Source of the DNA: Pseudoxanthomonas kaohsiungensis
GTDB taxonomy: Bacteria; Pseudomonadota; Gammaproteobacteria; Xanthomonadales; Xanthomonadaceae
Reading direction: 5' to 3'
Length of the DNA: 64,000 nt
Assembly (NCBI RefSeq): GCF_010211765.1
Contig: NZ_PDWO01000007.1
Location: forward strand, 120,615-184,614
The translations under genes and the position numbers were made by a program. The notes below the pieces were generated by a model. That model worked only from the letters and a program-made list of their open reading frames with translations. It was not told where the DNA came from and did no database searches. Within the stretch, counting starts at the first letter, position 1. Each line of letters starts with the position of its first letter. This document shows, one piece after another, positions 33,373 through 42,337 of this stretch.

Positions 33373-36321
33373 ATGTCGCCGAACGAATTCATCGCGAAGT
33401 GGAAGGGGGGCGGGGAAGAGAAGCGCGACGCGCAGTCCTTCTTCGACGACCTGTGCCGACTGGTCGGGCACAAGACCCCCCGGGAGGCGGACCCGGAGCA
33501 CACCTGGTTCACCTACGAGTACGGGGTAGGCAAAGCCGGTGGCGGAAAGGGATTCGCCGATGCCTGGATGAAGAACCGATTCGGCTGGGAGGCCAAGAGC
33601 ACAGGCCGCGACCTGAAGGAAGCCTACGTCCAGCTGAAGATGTACGCCGACGAGCTGCAGAATCCACCGCTGTTGGTGGTGTCTGATCTGCGCACGATCG
33701 AGATCCATACCAACTTCACCAACACGGTGAAGGAAGTGCACCGCTTCACGGTGGAGGACCTGGCCGATCCTGCCGTGCTGCGCAAGGTGCGGGCGATGTT
33801 CCACAACCCGGACGAGCTTCGTCCCGGGATCCTGCGGTCGGACATCACGCGCGAGGCCGCACGAAAGTTCGCTGGCCTAGCCGGCACGCTGCGCGGCCGT
33901 GGGCACCCGCCCCAGAAGGTGGCGCACTTCTTAAACCGGCTCGTGTTCTGCATGTTCGCGGAGGACATCGGGCTGCTGCAGGACAACCTTTTCACCCGGA
34001 TGGTGGAAGGCTCGCAAGATGACCCTGATGCATTCGAGGAGAATGCACGGCAACTGTTCCGGGCGATGCACATGGGTGGACGTGCTGCGTTCGTGCCAGT
34101 CGCGTGGTTCAATGGCGGCCTCTTCGACGACGACTCGACCCTAAGGTTCGAGCGAGAAGAGCTTCGCGTCCTCCTGGGCGCTTGCCAGCTCTCCTGGGAC
34201 CAGATCGATCCATCCATCTTCGGCACGCTCTTTGAGCGGGGTCTTGATCCGTCCAGTCGCGCTCAACTCGGTGCGCACTATACAGACCCGGATACGATCA
34301 TGAAGTTGATCAAGCCCGTGTTAGTTGAGCCGTGGCTTGCCGAGTGGGATGCAGAGAAATCTATCCTGCAGCCGCTCATGGACAAGGCTGACACCAAAGG
34401 TTCGCGTCGAGGTGAATCGCCTAGCGTCAAGGGAGCCAGGACAACTGCGTTCAACCAAGCCAAGCAACGCGTGGCCGACTTCCTGGACAGGCTGCGAGCG
34501 TTCACGGTGCTCGACCCCGCTTGTGGCTCGGGCAACTTCTTGTTTATGTCACTGCGAGCGCTCAAGGACTTGGAACAACGCATCATGATTGAGGCGGAGG
34601 AAATGGGCGTCCCGCGCCAGATCCTCGGGGTCAATCCGCGACAGGTTCTCGGAATAGAGATCAACGAGTATGCGGCTGAGCTTGCACGGATCACTATATG
34701 GATCGGTGAGCTTCAGTGGATGATCCAGAACGGCTACGGTGCCAGGCGAGATCCCATCCTTTTGCCACTTGAGCAGATTCAATGCCGGGACGCGCTCGTC
34801 AACGCCGACGGATCGGAGGCCGATTGGCCGGCAGCCGACGTGATCGTTGGCAATCCGCCCTTCATAGGCGGCAACAAGATGCGCAGCGAGCTGGGGCCAG
34901 CCTATACCACGCACGTGCGGAGGCTTTACGCTGGACGCGTTTCTTCGGGTGCAGATTTCGTCTGCTTCTGGTTTGAAAAGGCTCGTGAAGCCATAGTCGC
35001 CAAGCGGACTAAGCGGGCGGGTCTTGTTGCGACCAACAGCATTCGTCACGGGAAGAATCGCAAGGCGCTCGATCGCATCAAGAATGGTCTGCACATCTTC
35101 GCTGCATGGAGTAGCTTGGAGTGGTGGGACAACGAAACCCCGGTGGACGTTTCTCTCATCGCGTTTGGGCCATCGCCGTCGCCAGTTGGCCTGCTCGATG
35201 ACGTCGTAGTTCCTGAGATCACATCCAGCCTGACCCCTTTACTGCACCACGACATCGCCAAGGCCAAGGTTCTGGCAAGCAACAAGGGGCGGTCGTTCCA
35301 AGGCGTGATCCCTCGCGCAGAGCTAAAGCGAGCAAAGCGCGTACGACTCGGTCTCGACTTGCCCGAGGCGACGTTCAACCTGGACGGCTGCGTGGCAAGG
35401 CGAATGCTGCAAGGCCCGGCTACGCCGCTGGGGGAACCTGTAGCTTCGGTTGTGCGTCCATACTTGATCGCCGACGACATTACGGACCGGCCCTACGATC
35501 GCTATATCGTCAACTTTGGATCTCGCGATATGGCTGCCGCTTCCATGTTTGCCGGCCCCTTTGACGCCGTCGCAAACGTGCGACTGCATCGCGAACATAT
35601 GGACGAGAGGAACGATCGAGAGAGCTGGTGGCAACTATCGCGTTGGCGGCCGAAGATGGTGGCGGCACTGGAGCCGCTCACCCGATACATCGCAATTCCG
35701 CGGCATTCCAAGCACTACATATGCGCTTGGGTACATCCAGCCGTACTGCCGGATAGCGCGGTTGTGGTAGTTGCGCGAGATGATGACGCGTTCTTCGGAA
35801 TGCTCCATTCAAGAATTCATCGAGCGTGGGCACTTCGGCAGGGGAGTGAACTGGAGAACCGGCCTCGCTATACGCCCTCCTCTTCCTTCGATACCTTCCC
35901 CTTCCCAAACGGGATGACGCCGGATGTCAGTGCTGCCGACCTGGAAGCCATGCCAACGGCTCGGAAGATTGCCGAGGCGGCGCGACAGCTCGTACAGGCG
36001 CGCGATGGATGGCTGAACCCCGACGCATGGGCTGAGTGGAAAGACGACGTTGTTGCGGAATTTCCGAAGCGCGTGGTAGCACGTCCTGGCCACGAGAAGG
36101 ATCTGGCTGGCCGCACGCTCACGAGTCTCTACAACGATCCGCCGGCGTGGTTGACCGCGCTGCATGACGCACTGGACCAGGCGGTGGCAGAGGCTTATGG
36201 GTGGGAGTGGCCACTGGACGACGAGGAGATCCTGAGGCGGCTGTTTGAGCTCAACGCCGAGCGCCAGGGCGGGGCAGCGAACCAGGCCCGAGAAGAAGCG
36301 GAGGACGAAGATGACGCCTGA
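33373..36321 (+). CDS. Type IIL (MmeI-like) restriction-modification enzyme
   Basis: 982 residues in one chain. N-terminal PD-(D/E)xK nuclease: D63 and E73-A-K75 in the segment from FADAWMKNRF to WEAKSTGRD, followed by AYVQLKMYADEL as in MmeI. A helical linker precedes an adenine methyltransferase domain with motif I LDPACGSGNF (near residue 380) and motif IV NPPF at 494-497. The target-recognition region lies at about 650-860 (RPYLIADDITDRPYDRYIVNFG; SSSFDTFPFP). Such enzymes methylate one strand and cut about 20 bp away, so no separate methylase is needed. Start at the ATG 33373; the longer frame lies over the divergent gene. Full length suggests it is active. Confidence 0.87.
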   Translation: MSPNEFIAKWKGGGEEKRDAQSFFDDLCRLVGHKTPREADPEHTWFTYEYGVGKAGGGKGFADAWMKNRFGWEAKSTGRDLKEAYVQLKMYADELQNPPLLVVSDLRTIEIHTNFTNTVKEVHRFTVEDLADPAVLRKVRAMFHNPDELRPGILRSDITREAARKFAGLAGTLRGRGHPPQKVAHFLNRLVFCMFAEDIGLLQDNLFTRMVEGSQDDPDAFEENARQLFRAMHMGGRAAFVPVAWFNGGLFDDDSTLRFEREELRVLLGACQLSWDQIDPSIFGTLFERGLDPSSRAQLGAHYTDPDTIMKLIKPVLVEPWLAEWDAEKSILQPLMDKADTKGSRRGESPSVKGARTTAFNQAKQRVADFLDRLRAFTVLDPACGSGNFLFMSLRALKDLEQRIMIEAEEMGVPRQILGVNPRQVLGIEINEYAAELARITIWIGELQWMIQNGYGARRDPILLPLEQIQCRDALVNADGSEADWPAADVIVGNPPFIGGNKMRSELGPAYTTHVRRLYAGRVSSGADFVCFWFEKAREAIVAKRTKRAGLVATNSIRHGKNRKALDRIKNGLHIFAAWSSLEWWDNETPVDVSLIAFGPSPSPVGLLDDVVVPEITSSLTPLLHHDIAKAKVLASNKGRSFQGVIPRAELKRAKRVRLGLDLPEATFNLDGCVARRMLQGPATPLGEPVASVVRPYLIADDITDRPYDRYIVNFGSRDMAAASMFAGPFDAVANVRLHREHMDERNDRESWWQLSRWRPKMVAALEPLTRYIAIPRHSKHYICAWVHPAVLPDSAVVVVARDDDAFFGMLHSRIHRAWALRQGSELENRPRYTPSSSFDTFPFPNGMTPDVSAADLEAMPTARKIAEAARQLVQARDGWLNPDAWAEWKDDVVAEFPKRVVARPGHEKDLAGRTLTSLYNDPPAWLTALHDALDQAVAEAYGWEWPLDDEEILRRLFELNAERQGGAANQAREEAEDEDDA

Positions 36322-36326
36322 GAGCG

Positions 36327-36701
36327 TCAGCCCCGAAGAAGCTCTTCCAGGCGCGCCCGGATGCGGCTGGGCGGGTAGGCCCAGTGCTGCAGTCCCCAGC
36401 GTTCCTTCAGCTCCTTGGCCCCGGCATTGCGGGCCAAGGTGTCGCTGGCCAGCGCTTGCGCCTTGGCCAGCACCTGGTCGCGGGCGGGGGAGGGCGGCAG
36501 CAGCTTCATCAGCCGCACGTACTCCAGCGTTGCGCCGAGCTGGCGCACGCCCTCACTATTCACCTGGTCGAGCGCTTCCAGCCCCCCCAAATCCGGGGAC
36601 ATCAACCATCGGGCCAGCTCTGCCTCAGCCGAACGGCTGTGCAGGCCGTCAAGGGCCTGGAGTATCGCCCCGAAGGGCACGGATGCGTGCGACGGCGTCA
36701 T
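36327..36701 (-). CDS. Small hypothetical partner of the nucleotidyltransferase
   Basis: 124 residues, overlapping the upstream gene by about 50 bases if the ATG 36701 is used; a GTG at 36680 would reduce this. Helical throughout (LARWLMSPDLGGLEALDQVNSEG; ELKERWGLQHWAYP). It is expressed with the nucleotidyltransferase and ends against the restriction gene on the other strand. No family recognised. Confidence 0.5.
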   Translation of the reverse strand: MTPSHASVPFGAILQALDGLHSRSAEAELARWLMSPDLGGLEALDQVNSEGVRQLGATLEYVRLMKLLPPSPARDQVLAKAQALASDTLARNAGAKELKERWGLQHWAYPPSRIRARLEELLRG

Positions 36702-37248
36702 GGAGGTTGTGTCGTACTTGCTCGGGGTTCAGGCCGATCGCGGTGTTCAGCGCTTCGGTGGCCAGGTGCTCGAACTCGTCCGGATCGATCGCATCGTACA
36801 TCGACTCGATGTCGATCCTGTCCACGTCCGCATAGCGGGCGATCTTGCTGATGGCCAGGTCCACGGGGGCCAGCACGAAGACCTGAAACTTGTCCCCGCC
36901 GCCGAGGCGGCTGGGTACCAGCTCAATGCGGTCGACGTAGTCCTCGTGCATCAGGCTCAGGGACGGGCTGTAGTTGCGGTCGATGTAGATCGACTGCTCC
37001 TGGCCTTGCTCGTCCTGGTAGATGATCACGTCTTCCAGCGGAACGTAGCTCTTCTTGCCGGTGCCCTGCAGCGCGAACTCGGCGTCGATGTCGCGGGAGA
37101 CGCGCTGACCCGTCCAGTAGTGCGCTGCGGCGCCGCCGGCGATGACCACTCGGATGGGCGCGTCGAGCGGTGGTAGCCGGGCGGCTTCGCGATCGAACAG
37201 CTCGCGAATGGCTCGGATCATCGCAGTGTCGGAGACTGGCGTGCTCAT
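36649..37248 (-). CDS. Nucleotidyltransferase-fold protein (DUF6036-like)
   Basis: 199 residues with the MNT/AbiEii-type core: IRVVIAGGAAAHYWTG, then RVSRDIDAEF giving the GG and DxD positions of polymerase-beta-fold nucleotidyltransferases, and later APVDLAISKIARYADVDR. Such proteins occur as toxins or antitoxins of two-gene defence loci; the small gene behind it would be the partner. It overlaps the dnaB stop by four bases and so belongs to the replication operon transcript. Confidence 0.65.
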   Translation of the reverse strand: MSTPVSDTAMIRAIRELFDREAARLPPLDAPIRVVIAGGAAAHYWTGQRVSRDIDAEFALQGTGKKSYVPLEDVIIYQDEQGQEQSIYIDRNYSPSLSLMHEDYVDRIELVPSRLGGGDKFQVFVLAPVDLAISKIARYADVDRIDIESMYDAIDPDEFEHLATEALNTAIGLNPEQVRHNLHDAVARIRALRGDTPGP

Positions 37249-38669
37249 AGCAGATCCTCCAGCGGATCGTCCCGCAGGTTGGAGAACCGGCTGTACTGAC
37301 CATGGAACCTGAGCTTCACCGTTCCGGTCTCGCCCATACGTTGCTTCGCGATGATGATTTCTGCCAGGCCCTTGTCGGGCGAGTTCTCCTTGTCGTAGTA
37401 GTCGTCGCGGTAGATGAAGGCGACGACGTCGGCATCCTGTTCGATCGAGCCGGACTCACGCAGGTCTGCCATGACCGGGCGCTTATCTGAGCGGGTTTCC
37501 ACGCCGCGGTTGAGCTGCGAGAGCGCGATGACCGGGACGTTCAGCTCCTTGGCGAGAGCCTTGAGTGAGCGGGAGATTTCCGAAACTTCGGTGGCGCGAT
37601 TCTCATTCGTGCCGGGAACGGTCATGAGCTGCAGATAGTCGATCACGATCAGACCCAGGTTCGCGTGCTGCCGCTTGATTCGACGAGCCCGGGACCGCAA
37701 ACGATCGGGAGAAAGAGCAGGCGTATCGTCAATGACCAGGGTGATGTCATTGATCTGCCGGATGGCTGAGGTGATGTGCGACCAGTCCTCATCCTCCAGA
37801 CGGGCAGTGCGCAAGCGATTGGCGTCCACCCGCCCCATGGAAGACACCAGGCGTTGTGACAGCTGCTCCTTGGACATCTCCATCGAGAAGACGGCGACGG
37901 CCTTCTTCGACTTGACCGCTGCGTTCTCGGCGATGTTCAGCGCGAAGGTTGTTTTGCCCATGGCCGGCCGAGCGGCCAAGATGATCAGGTCGGTCGGATT
38001 CAGCCCAGACAACTTCTCGTCCAGTTCGTGATATCCGGTCGGCAGACCGGTGATACCGCCGCCGGCGTTGTAGTGCTCCTGCAGTCGACGGAACATTGCA
38101 TGGGTCGCTTCCTTGACCGGTACGGCGCCGGTCTCTTCGTACCTGGCTTCCTGGCCGACCGCGAAGATCTTCTGTTCGGCCTCAGCAACGACCTCTGCAG
38201 CCTCCAGTCCGTCCGGATTGAATCCCTGGTTGACAATCTCGGTGCCCGCTTCGATGACACGCCGCAGCAATGCCTTCTCGTTGACGATCTTCGCGTAGGC
38301 AACGATGTTTGCGGCCGATGGCGTGGTCGTCGCCAGATCGACCAGATAGCTCCCTCCACCCACCTGCTCGGACGCGCCATTCGCGTCGAACCACTCGCCC
38401 AGCGTGACTGCATCGAAGGGCCGGGACTTCTCGGCCAGGTCCTTCATGGCCTGGTAGATCAGCTGGTGGTCGCGCCGGTAGAAGTCGCGCACCTCCAGCA
38501 TGTCCTCGACGACGTCGAACATGTCGTTGGCCAGCATCAGGCCGCCTAGGACGGCCTGCTCCGCTTCGATGCTCTGCGGCGGCAGCATCACCCGGGCCAG
38601 CTCCGCTTCCTGGCCCAGGCTGCGACCACGCGAGCGGCCACGGCTGTTACGGGCCTGGCCGTTCGCCAT
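37245..38669 (-). CDS. dnaB: Replicative DnaB helicase, plasmid copy
   Basis: 474 residues from ATG 38669; an open frame extends upstream but is the shadow of the preceding gene. N-terminal DnaG-interaction domain (PPQSIEAEQAVLGGLM, VEDFYRR-like text), then the RecA core with Walker A ARPAMGKTTFAL (Lys at about 239), FSMEMSKEQLSQRL, Walker B LGLIVIDYLQLM, and the arginine-finger region SDLRESGSIEQDADVV-like. Basic N-terminal extension of about 28 residues (RNSRGRSRGRSLG). A plasmid-borne helicase suggests replication partly independent of the host helicase. Confidence 0.92.
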   Translation of the reverse strand: MANGQARNSRGRSRGRSLGQEAELARVMLPPQSIEAEQAVLGGLMLANDMFDVVEDMLEVRDFYRRDHQLIYQAMKDLAEKSRPFDAVTLGEWFDANGASEQVGGGSYLVDLATTTPSAANIVAYAKIVNEKALLRRVIEAGTEIVNQGFNPDGLEAAEVVAEAEQKIFAVGQEARYEETGAVPVKEATHAMFRRLQEHYNAGGGITGLPTGYHELDEKLSGLNPTDLIILAARPAMGKTTFALNIAENAAVKSKKAVAVFSMEMSKEQLSQRLVSSMGRVDANRLRTARLEDEDWSHITSAIRQINDITLVIDDTPALSPDRLRSRARRIKRQHANLGLIVIDYLQLMTVPGTNENRATEVSEISRSLKALAKELNVPVIALSQLNRGVETRSDKRPVMADLRESGSIEQDADVVAFIYRDDYYDKENSPDKGLAEIIIAKQRMGETGTVKLRFHGQYSRFSNLRDDPLEDLL

Positions 38670-39759
38670 GGGTCGGCTCCTCGTCCAGTCGCTTGGGGAT
38701 GTCCACGCCGATTGCGGACTTGAACTCGTCTGCCGACAGAATGGCCACCGAGTTGTCCCTGCGGGCGCTGTCCAGGCGCGCCTGCTGCTCTGCGAACCAC
38801 GTCGCCGTGTGTTTGTTGCGAGGGATGTGGTAGATCGTGGATTCGTCCCAGTCTTCCTTCGGATCGAACGTGGCCAGCATCTCCTCGGGCATGTCCGCGT
38901 TGAGATAGCAGATGGCATCCTCGGGGAAGCGGGAGAGCTCGAAGGCGTCGAAGAAGGCGACGTTCTTCTGCTCGGGGTAGTACACCGGCACCCAGACCTT
39001 GGTTTCGCCGTAGTTCTCATCGTCGTCCAGCAGGCTGAGCACGGCCTTGGCAGCTCGCTTGCGCCCATCCTCGGTCGACAGAAGCTGCGTCCAGGCGACC
39101 TCGGCGCTGAGGTTGAAGTAGGCTGCATCGGCCTTGATGCGGTCCTGCAGCTCGATGCGCAGCGCGGCCGCGTTGTCCGGCGGGGTATAGCGGTCGGAGG
39201 TGTAGCCAGAGGTGCGGTAGCGGCACTCGAAGCCATTCTCCTGCAGCTCCAGGCGGACATAGGCCTGCAGATCTTCGGACAGGCGCTTAGCGCGCTCGGC
39301 GTACTCGCTGGCCACGCGGCCTTCCTTGAGCTGGTCCTGCACGTAGGAGTCCGGCTCGGCCACCATGTCGTTCGGGGAGTCGTAACCACGGGAGTCCTTC
39401 ACGGCGCCGGCGCCGACCACGTAGTCGTGCTGCCATCCGCGAAGACCCAGCTGCACCGGGCCCGCCTCGATCAGCGATCGGAACTCGCTATCGAATCCGG
39501 CCCGCGCGTCACGGAAATCCTCCCGATTGACTTCCAGGCCCAAGTCCTCGCCAGCCTGTCGGATTGCTTCGAGCAGGTTGGAGTATTCGTCCTGCGCTTC
39601 GACGTGACACCAGGTCTCGTAGTTCATCGGCGTATCGCCGTCGCTGGTGTCGAAATCAGCCACGTACGCCTGATAGTCCTCGTCGGTGCACAGCGTGCCG
39701 CTGACCAGGAAGGTGCCGCCGGTGCCGTTGAAGGTGTCGGAGTAGACGCCGTAACCCAT
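38647..39759 (-). CDS. Conserved hypothetical protein of the dnaB operon, 370 aa
   Basis: Acidic protein with no recognised family. Segments rich in Asp/Tyr/Trp (FDTSDGDTPMNYETWCHVEAQDEY; YGETKVWVPVYYPEQKN; DAICYLNADMPEEM) suggest a folded beta-containing domain. It overlaps dnaB by 23 bases, so the two are probably coupled. A replication or plasmid-housekeeping role is inferred from position only. Confidence 0.6.
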   Translation of the reverse strand: MGYGVYSDTFNGTGGTFLVSGTLCTDEDYQAYVADFDTSDGDTPMNYETWCHVEAQDEYSNLLEAIRQAGEDLGLEVNREDFRDARAGFDSEFRSLIEAGPVQLGLRGWQHDYVVGAGAVKDSRGYDSPNDMVAEPDSYVQDQLKEGRVASEYAERAKRLSEDLQAYVRLELQENGFECRYRTSGYTSDRYTPPDNAAALRIELQDRIKADAAYFNLSAEVAWTQLLSTEDGRKRAAKAVLSLLDDDENYGETKVWVPVYYPEQKNVAFFDAFELSRFPEDAICYLNADMPEEMLATFDPKEDWDESTIYHIPRNKHTATWFAEQQARLDSARRDNSVAILSADEFKSAIGVDIPKRLDEEPTHGERPGP

Positions 39760-39837
39760 GGGGATCCCTCGAAAAACTGAATTGTGGACCAGGCCGTGCC
39801 CGGTGGCTAGGAATATTGGGCGAATAGAATAGATGGC

Positions 39838-40446
39838 TTACGGGGCTGGGGATTCGCTCCCGGGGCTCAATTCCTCCATCAGCTCCTCCTCAGTGAGTCC
39901 TTTCAGTGTGTCGACCAGGACAAGGCGCGGCTCGTGGCAGGCAATGGCCTGCTCCACGAGGCTGTCGATCTCGCACCACGCGGACTCGAACGTCCGGTCG
40001 TCGTGCTTGGGCACGGCCGAGAAGAAGAAGTTTTCCGTGGTGACGGTGAGGTAGTCCAGCTCGGTGCGATCGTCCTCGGCGGCATCCAGGCGATGCCACG
40101 TCTCCGGCGATCCGTTGACGCTCACCATGTCCAGGTTGAAGGCCCTGCACAGACCCTGCAGGTGCCGCAGCTTGGCGATGAAGTCGTTATCGACACGGAC
40201 GCTCACGTAGGACGGCGCCGCGTCCAGGTCGTGCGGATTGGAGACTTCCAGCAGGGCGCTGATGGGCTTGCCGATCGTCTCGGCCGTGACGAAGGCCGCG
40301 TCCAGCGCCTTGCGGGCGACGTAGGTGCGTTCCAGCGCCTCGCCCACGACCGGCTCCGATCCGTCCAGGTTCTCCGCGCGGATCTCGCGCAGCAGCTCAT
40401 CGCATTCGTTCAGGGCGTTTCGAGTGGTGTCGAGCAGGGTGGACAT
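39838..40446 (-). CDS. Hypothetical protein, first gene of the dnaB operon
   Basis: 202 residues from ATG 40446 (MSTLLDTTRNALNECDELL); the in-frame ATG at 40497 lies inside the hairpin of the leader and lacks a ribosome site. Helical N-terminal third (ALERTYVARKALDAAFVTAE), then a mixed domain (YVSVRVDNDFIAKLRHLQGLCRAFNLDMVSVNG) and an acidic tail. No family recognised. Confidence 0.6.
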   Translation of the reverse strand: MSTLLDTTRNALNECDELLREIRAENLDGSEPVVGEALERTYVARKALDAAFVTAETIGKPISALLEVSNPHDLDAAPSYVSVRVDNDFIAKLRHLQGLCRAFNLDMVSVNGSPETWHRLDAAEDDRTELDYLTVTTENFFFSAVPKHDDRTFESAWCEIDSLVEQAIACHEPRLVLVDTLKGLTEEELMEELSPGSESPAP

Positions 40447-40467
40447 GCAGGCCTCGGAAAAGAAAAT

Positions 40468-40541
40468 GGGGGGCGTCCGGGGGAAGACGCCCCCCAAGGG
40501 GGTTGCCGCTCTAAGGTAAGCGCCTGAGGGGAAGCAGGCGC
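40468..40541 (-). promoter_or_regulatory. Two-hairpin leader with terminator-like stem before the dnaB operon
   Basis: Read on the minus strand, the leader begins with hairpin GCGCCTG-N8-CAGGCGC (40541-40520). It then has a CCCCC tract (40505-40501 region) and a strong stem GGGGGGCGTC/GACGCCCCCC (40495-40468) followed by ATTTTCTTTT, an intrinsic-terminator shape. The C-tract can pair with part of the G-tract of the terminator stem, so alternative folds are possible. The coding start is 22 bases beyond the stem. Confidence 0.5.
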
Positions 40542-40547
40542 GGAAGA

Positions 40548-40576
40548 ACTATATCACCCCAAGAACGATACTACAA
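40548..40576 (-). promoter_or_regulatory. Candidate promoter of the dnaB operon
   Basis: On the minus strand, TTGTAG (40576-40571), a 17-base spacer and TATAGT (40553-40548) give a good sigma-70-type promoter. The predicted start is at about 40541, just at the first leader hairpin. An inverted repeat GCACAC-N4-GTGTGC lies upstream at 40602-40617. Confidence 0.6.
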
Positions 40577-40788
40577 CGAAAGTTTTCGCTAGAACGGTTG
40601 TGCACACATAGGTGTGCTCCCAAGGACGCCGGACTGCGCCCCAACCATCTGATCTTGTTGACATTCTCTTGGCAAGGGCCTACTCCTTGATCGACTAGTT
40701 GGCCGCTACTTGTAGAGAACGCAGCCGCAGCGAACGATTTTAGCGTGTTTTCTCACCACTTCCTGCCAGCCCTTCAGAACGACTCTAG

Positions 40789-41635
40789 GCTCCAAACCCA
40801 ATCACCCACTTGAAGCCTGACGGCAAATCATGATTCCGATGCGTCTTGATCGCGTTGGAGCCGGTGATGAGCAAGCTGTTTTGGCTGTCAGATGATCAAT
40901 GGGCGGCAGTCGAGCCGCATCTGCCGAGGAACCAGGCAGCCGCTCGGCGGGTCGATGATCGCCGGGTGATCTCGGGCATCATTCATGTGTTGAAGATCGG
41001 CTGTCGTTGGCAGGATTGCCCCGCCGAATACGGCCCGTCCACGACCGTCTACAACCGGTTCAATCGCTGGTCCCACAAACGGTTCTGGTTGAAGCTGCTG
41101 GAGGCGCTGGCCGATGCGGGCGCGGTCACTCGCAGCACCTCGATCGACTCGACCTACGTCAAGGCGCAACGCTCGGCCTTCGGCGGAAAAGGGGGGGGCC
41201 GGACGCAGGGCATCGGCCCGTCGCGCGGTGGCCAAACGACCAAGGTTCACGCCCTCACCGACGTCGTCGGACGTCCCTTCGCCCTGATCCTGACACCAGG
41301 AAACGTCTCCGACATCACCGTCGCTCCGACCCTGCTCGCCCGCGCTCCCGACGCCCGCTACGTCCTTGCTGACAAAGGATATGACGCCGACGGTCTGCGA
41401 CGTTCGCTGCGCCAGACCGGGGCCGTTCCCGTCATCCCCGGCCGGGCCAATCGAAAGCGAGCCGTCATCTACGACAAGGCCCGATACAAAGAACGACACC
41501 GCGTCGAGAACGCCTTCTGCCGGATCAAGGACTACCGCCGCGTCGCCACCCGCTACGACAAACTCGCGGCCAACTTCCTCTCCGGCGTCGCACTCGCCAT
41601 CCTGGTCGCCTTCTGACTATGAATGAGTCTGGAGC
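40789..41635 (+). mobile_element. Intact IS5-family insertion sequence
   Basis: 847 bp. Imperfect terminal repeats: left GCTCCAAACCCAATCA, right (reverse complement) GCTCCAGACTCATTCA. They are flanked on both sides by CTAG (40785-40788 and 41636-41639), a YTAR-type target duplication typical of IS5 relatives. One transposase gene fills the element. Confidence 0.85.
40867..41616 (+). CDS. IS5-family transposase
   Basis: 249 residues from ATG 40867. DUF4096-type N-terminal domain (LFWLSDDQWAAVEPHLPRNQ, RRVDDRRVISGIIHVLKIGCRWQDCP) and DDE catalytic core: SIDSTYVKAQRS (first Asp), YVLADKGYDADG (second Asp) and RYKERHRVENAFCRIKDYRRVATRYDKL (Glu). Full length, so probably active. Confidence 0.93.
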   Translation: MSKLFWLSDDQWAAVEPHLPRNQAAARRVDDRRVISGIIHVLKIGCRWQDCPAEYGPSTTVYNRFNRWSHKRFWLKLLEALADAGAVTRSTSIDSTYVKAQRSAFGGKGGGRTQGIGPSRGGQTTKVHALTDVVGRPFALILTPGNVSDITVAPTLLARAPDARYVLADKGYDADGLRRSLRQTGAVPVIPGRANRKRAVIYDKARYKERHRVENAFCRIKDYRRVATRYDKLAANFLSGVALAILVAF

Positions 41636-41655
41636 CTAGGCTTAGGACTCACTGA

Positions 41656-42165
41656 TCACAGCCAGAAGAGCACGGTGGCGGCCAGTGCTAGTGCGGAGAA
41701 GCCGACGGTTGGCGGTCATATCGCGTTGCCACGCGGCGCCAGTCCTTCAGGCGGCCGAACATGATCTCGATGCGGTTACGCCGTTCGTACCGCGGCTTGT
41801 CGTATTTGACAGGCAGAGATCGGGATTTGCGGCCCGGAAGGCACGGTTTGATGCCCTTTTGCTCCAGCGCATCTCTGAACCAGTCAGCGTCATAGCCGCG
41901 GTCGGCGAGCATCCACTTGGCCTTGGGCAGATCGTCAAGCAAGGCAGCTGCACCGGTGTAATCGCTGATCTGGCCGGCCGTGATGAAGAAGCTTAAAGGG
42001 CGGCCGTTTGCATCAGTCACGGCGTGCAGCTTCGTGTTGATGCTGCCCTTGGTCCGTCCAATCAGGGGCCCGAGATCCCTTTTTACCCCAAGGCTGGAAT
42101 GCGTGCGGCCGGCCTTGAGATAGGTTGCGTCGATCATGTCGGCCTGCGGGTCGGCTTTCTGGTCT
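41656..42165 (-). pseudogene. Truncated and frameshifted IS5-family transposase
   Basis: The DDE core survives (ADMIDATYLKAGRTHSSLGVKRD; WMLADRGYDADWFRD; RNRIEIMFGRLKDWRRVATRYD). The N-terminal domain is missing, since the frame joins unrelated sequence at about 42165. After RYD the frame is lost; the expected ending FSALALAATVLFWL is read in another frame down to a stop at 41656. It is not the same IS as the intact copy next to it. Confidence 0.8.
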
Positions 42166-42203
42166 GTAGGGCCCCATGGCAGCCTGCCTGCCGACCGCCG
42201 GCA

Positions 42204-42231
42204 CCGGAGATGGCTCCACCGCCATCTCCGG
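42204..42231. repeat. Strong 11-bp hairpin between IS remnant and dehydrogenase
   Basis: CCGGAGATGGC (42204-42214) and GCCATCTCCGG (42221-42231) with a 6-base loop, in otherwise unassigned DNA. No T-tract follows on either strand. Likely a relic of a mobile element or the 3' end structure of the dehydrogenase transcript. Confidence 0.5.
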
Positions 42232-42337
42232 CCTCCGGTTCCGCTTCGCTCCACCTCCGTCCGGACATGACGGCGACGAGCTTATTGTACTAACAAACCG
42301 CTCGGTCCGCTCGGCGGGGGCAGATCAGATCCGCACG

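Larger units (their letters stand above)
40447..40866. other. Gap between the dnaB operon and the IS cluster
   Basis: It contains the dnaB promoter and leader, a short inverted repeat (40602-40617), and then AT-richer DNA to the IS5 left end at 40789. No gene is seen. This is the junction between backbone and cargo. Confidence 0.55.

Noticed and set aside
42204..42231. Hairpin as a plasmid replication origin
   Set aside because: A single stem-loop without iterons, AT-rich region or an initiator gene nearby; an IS or transcript-end relic is simpler.
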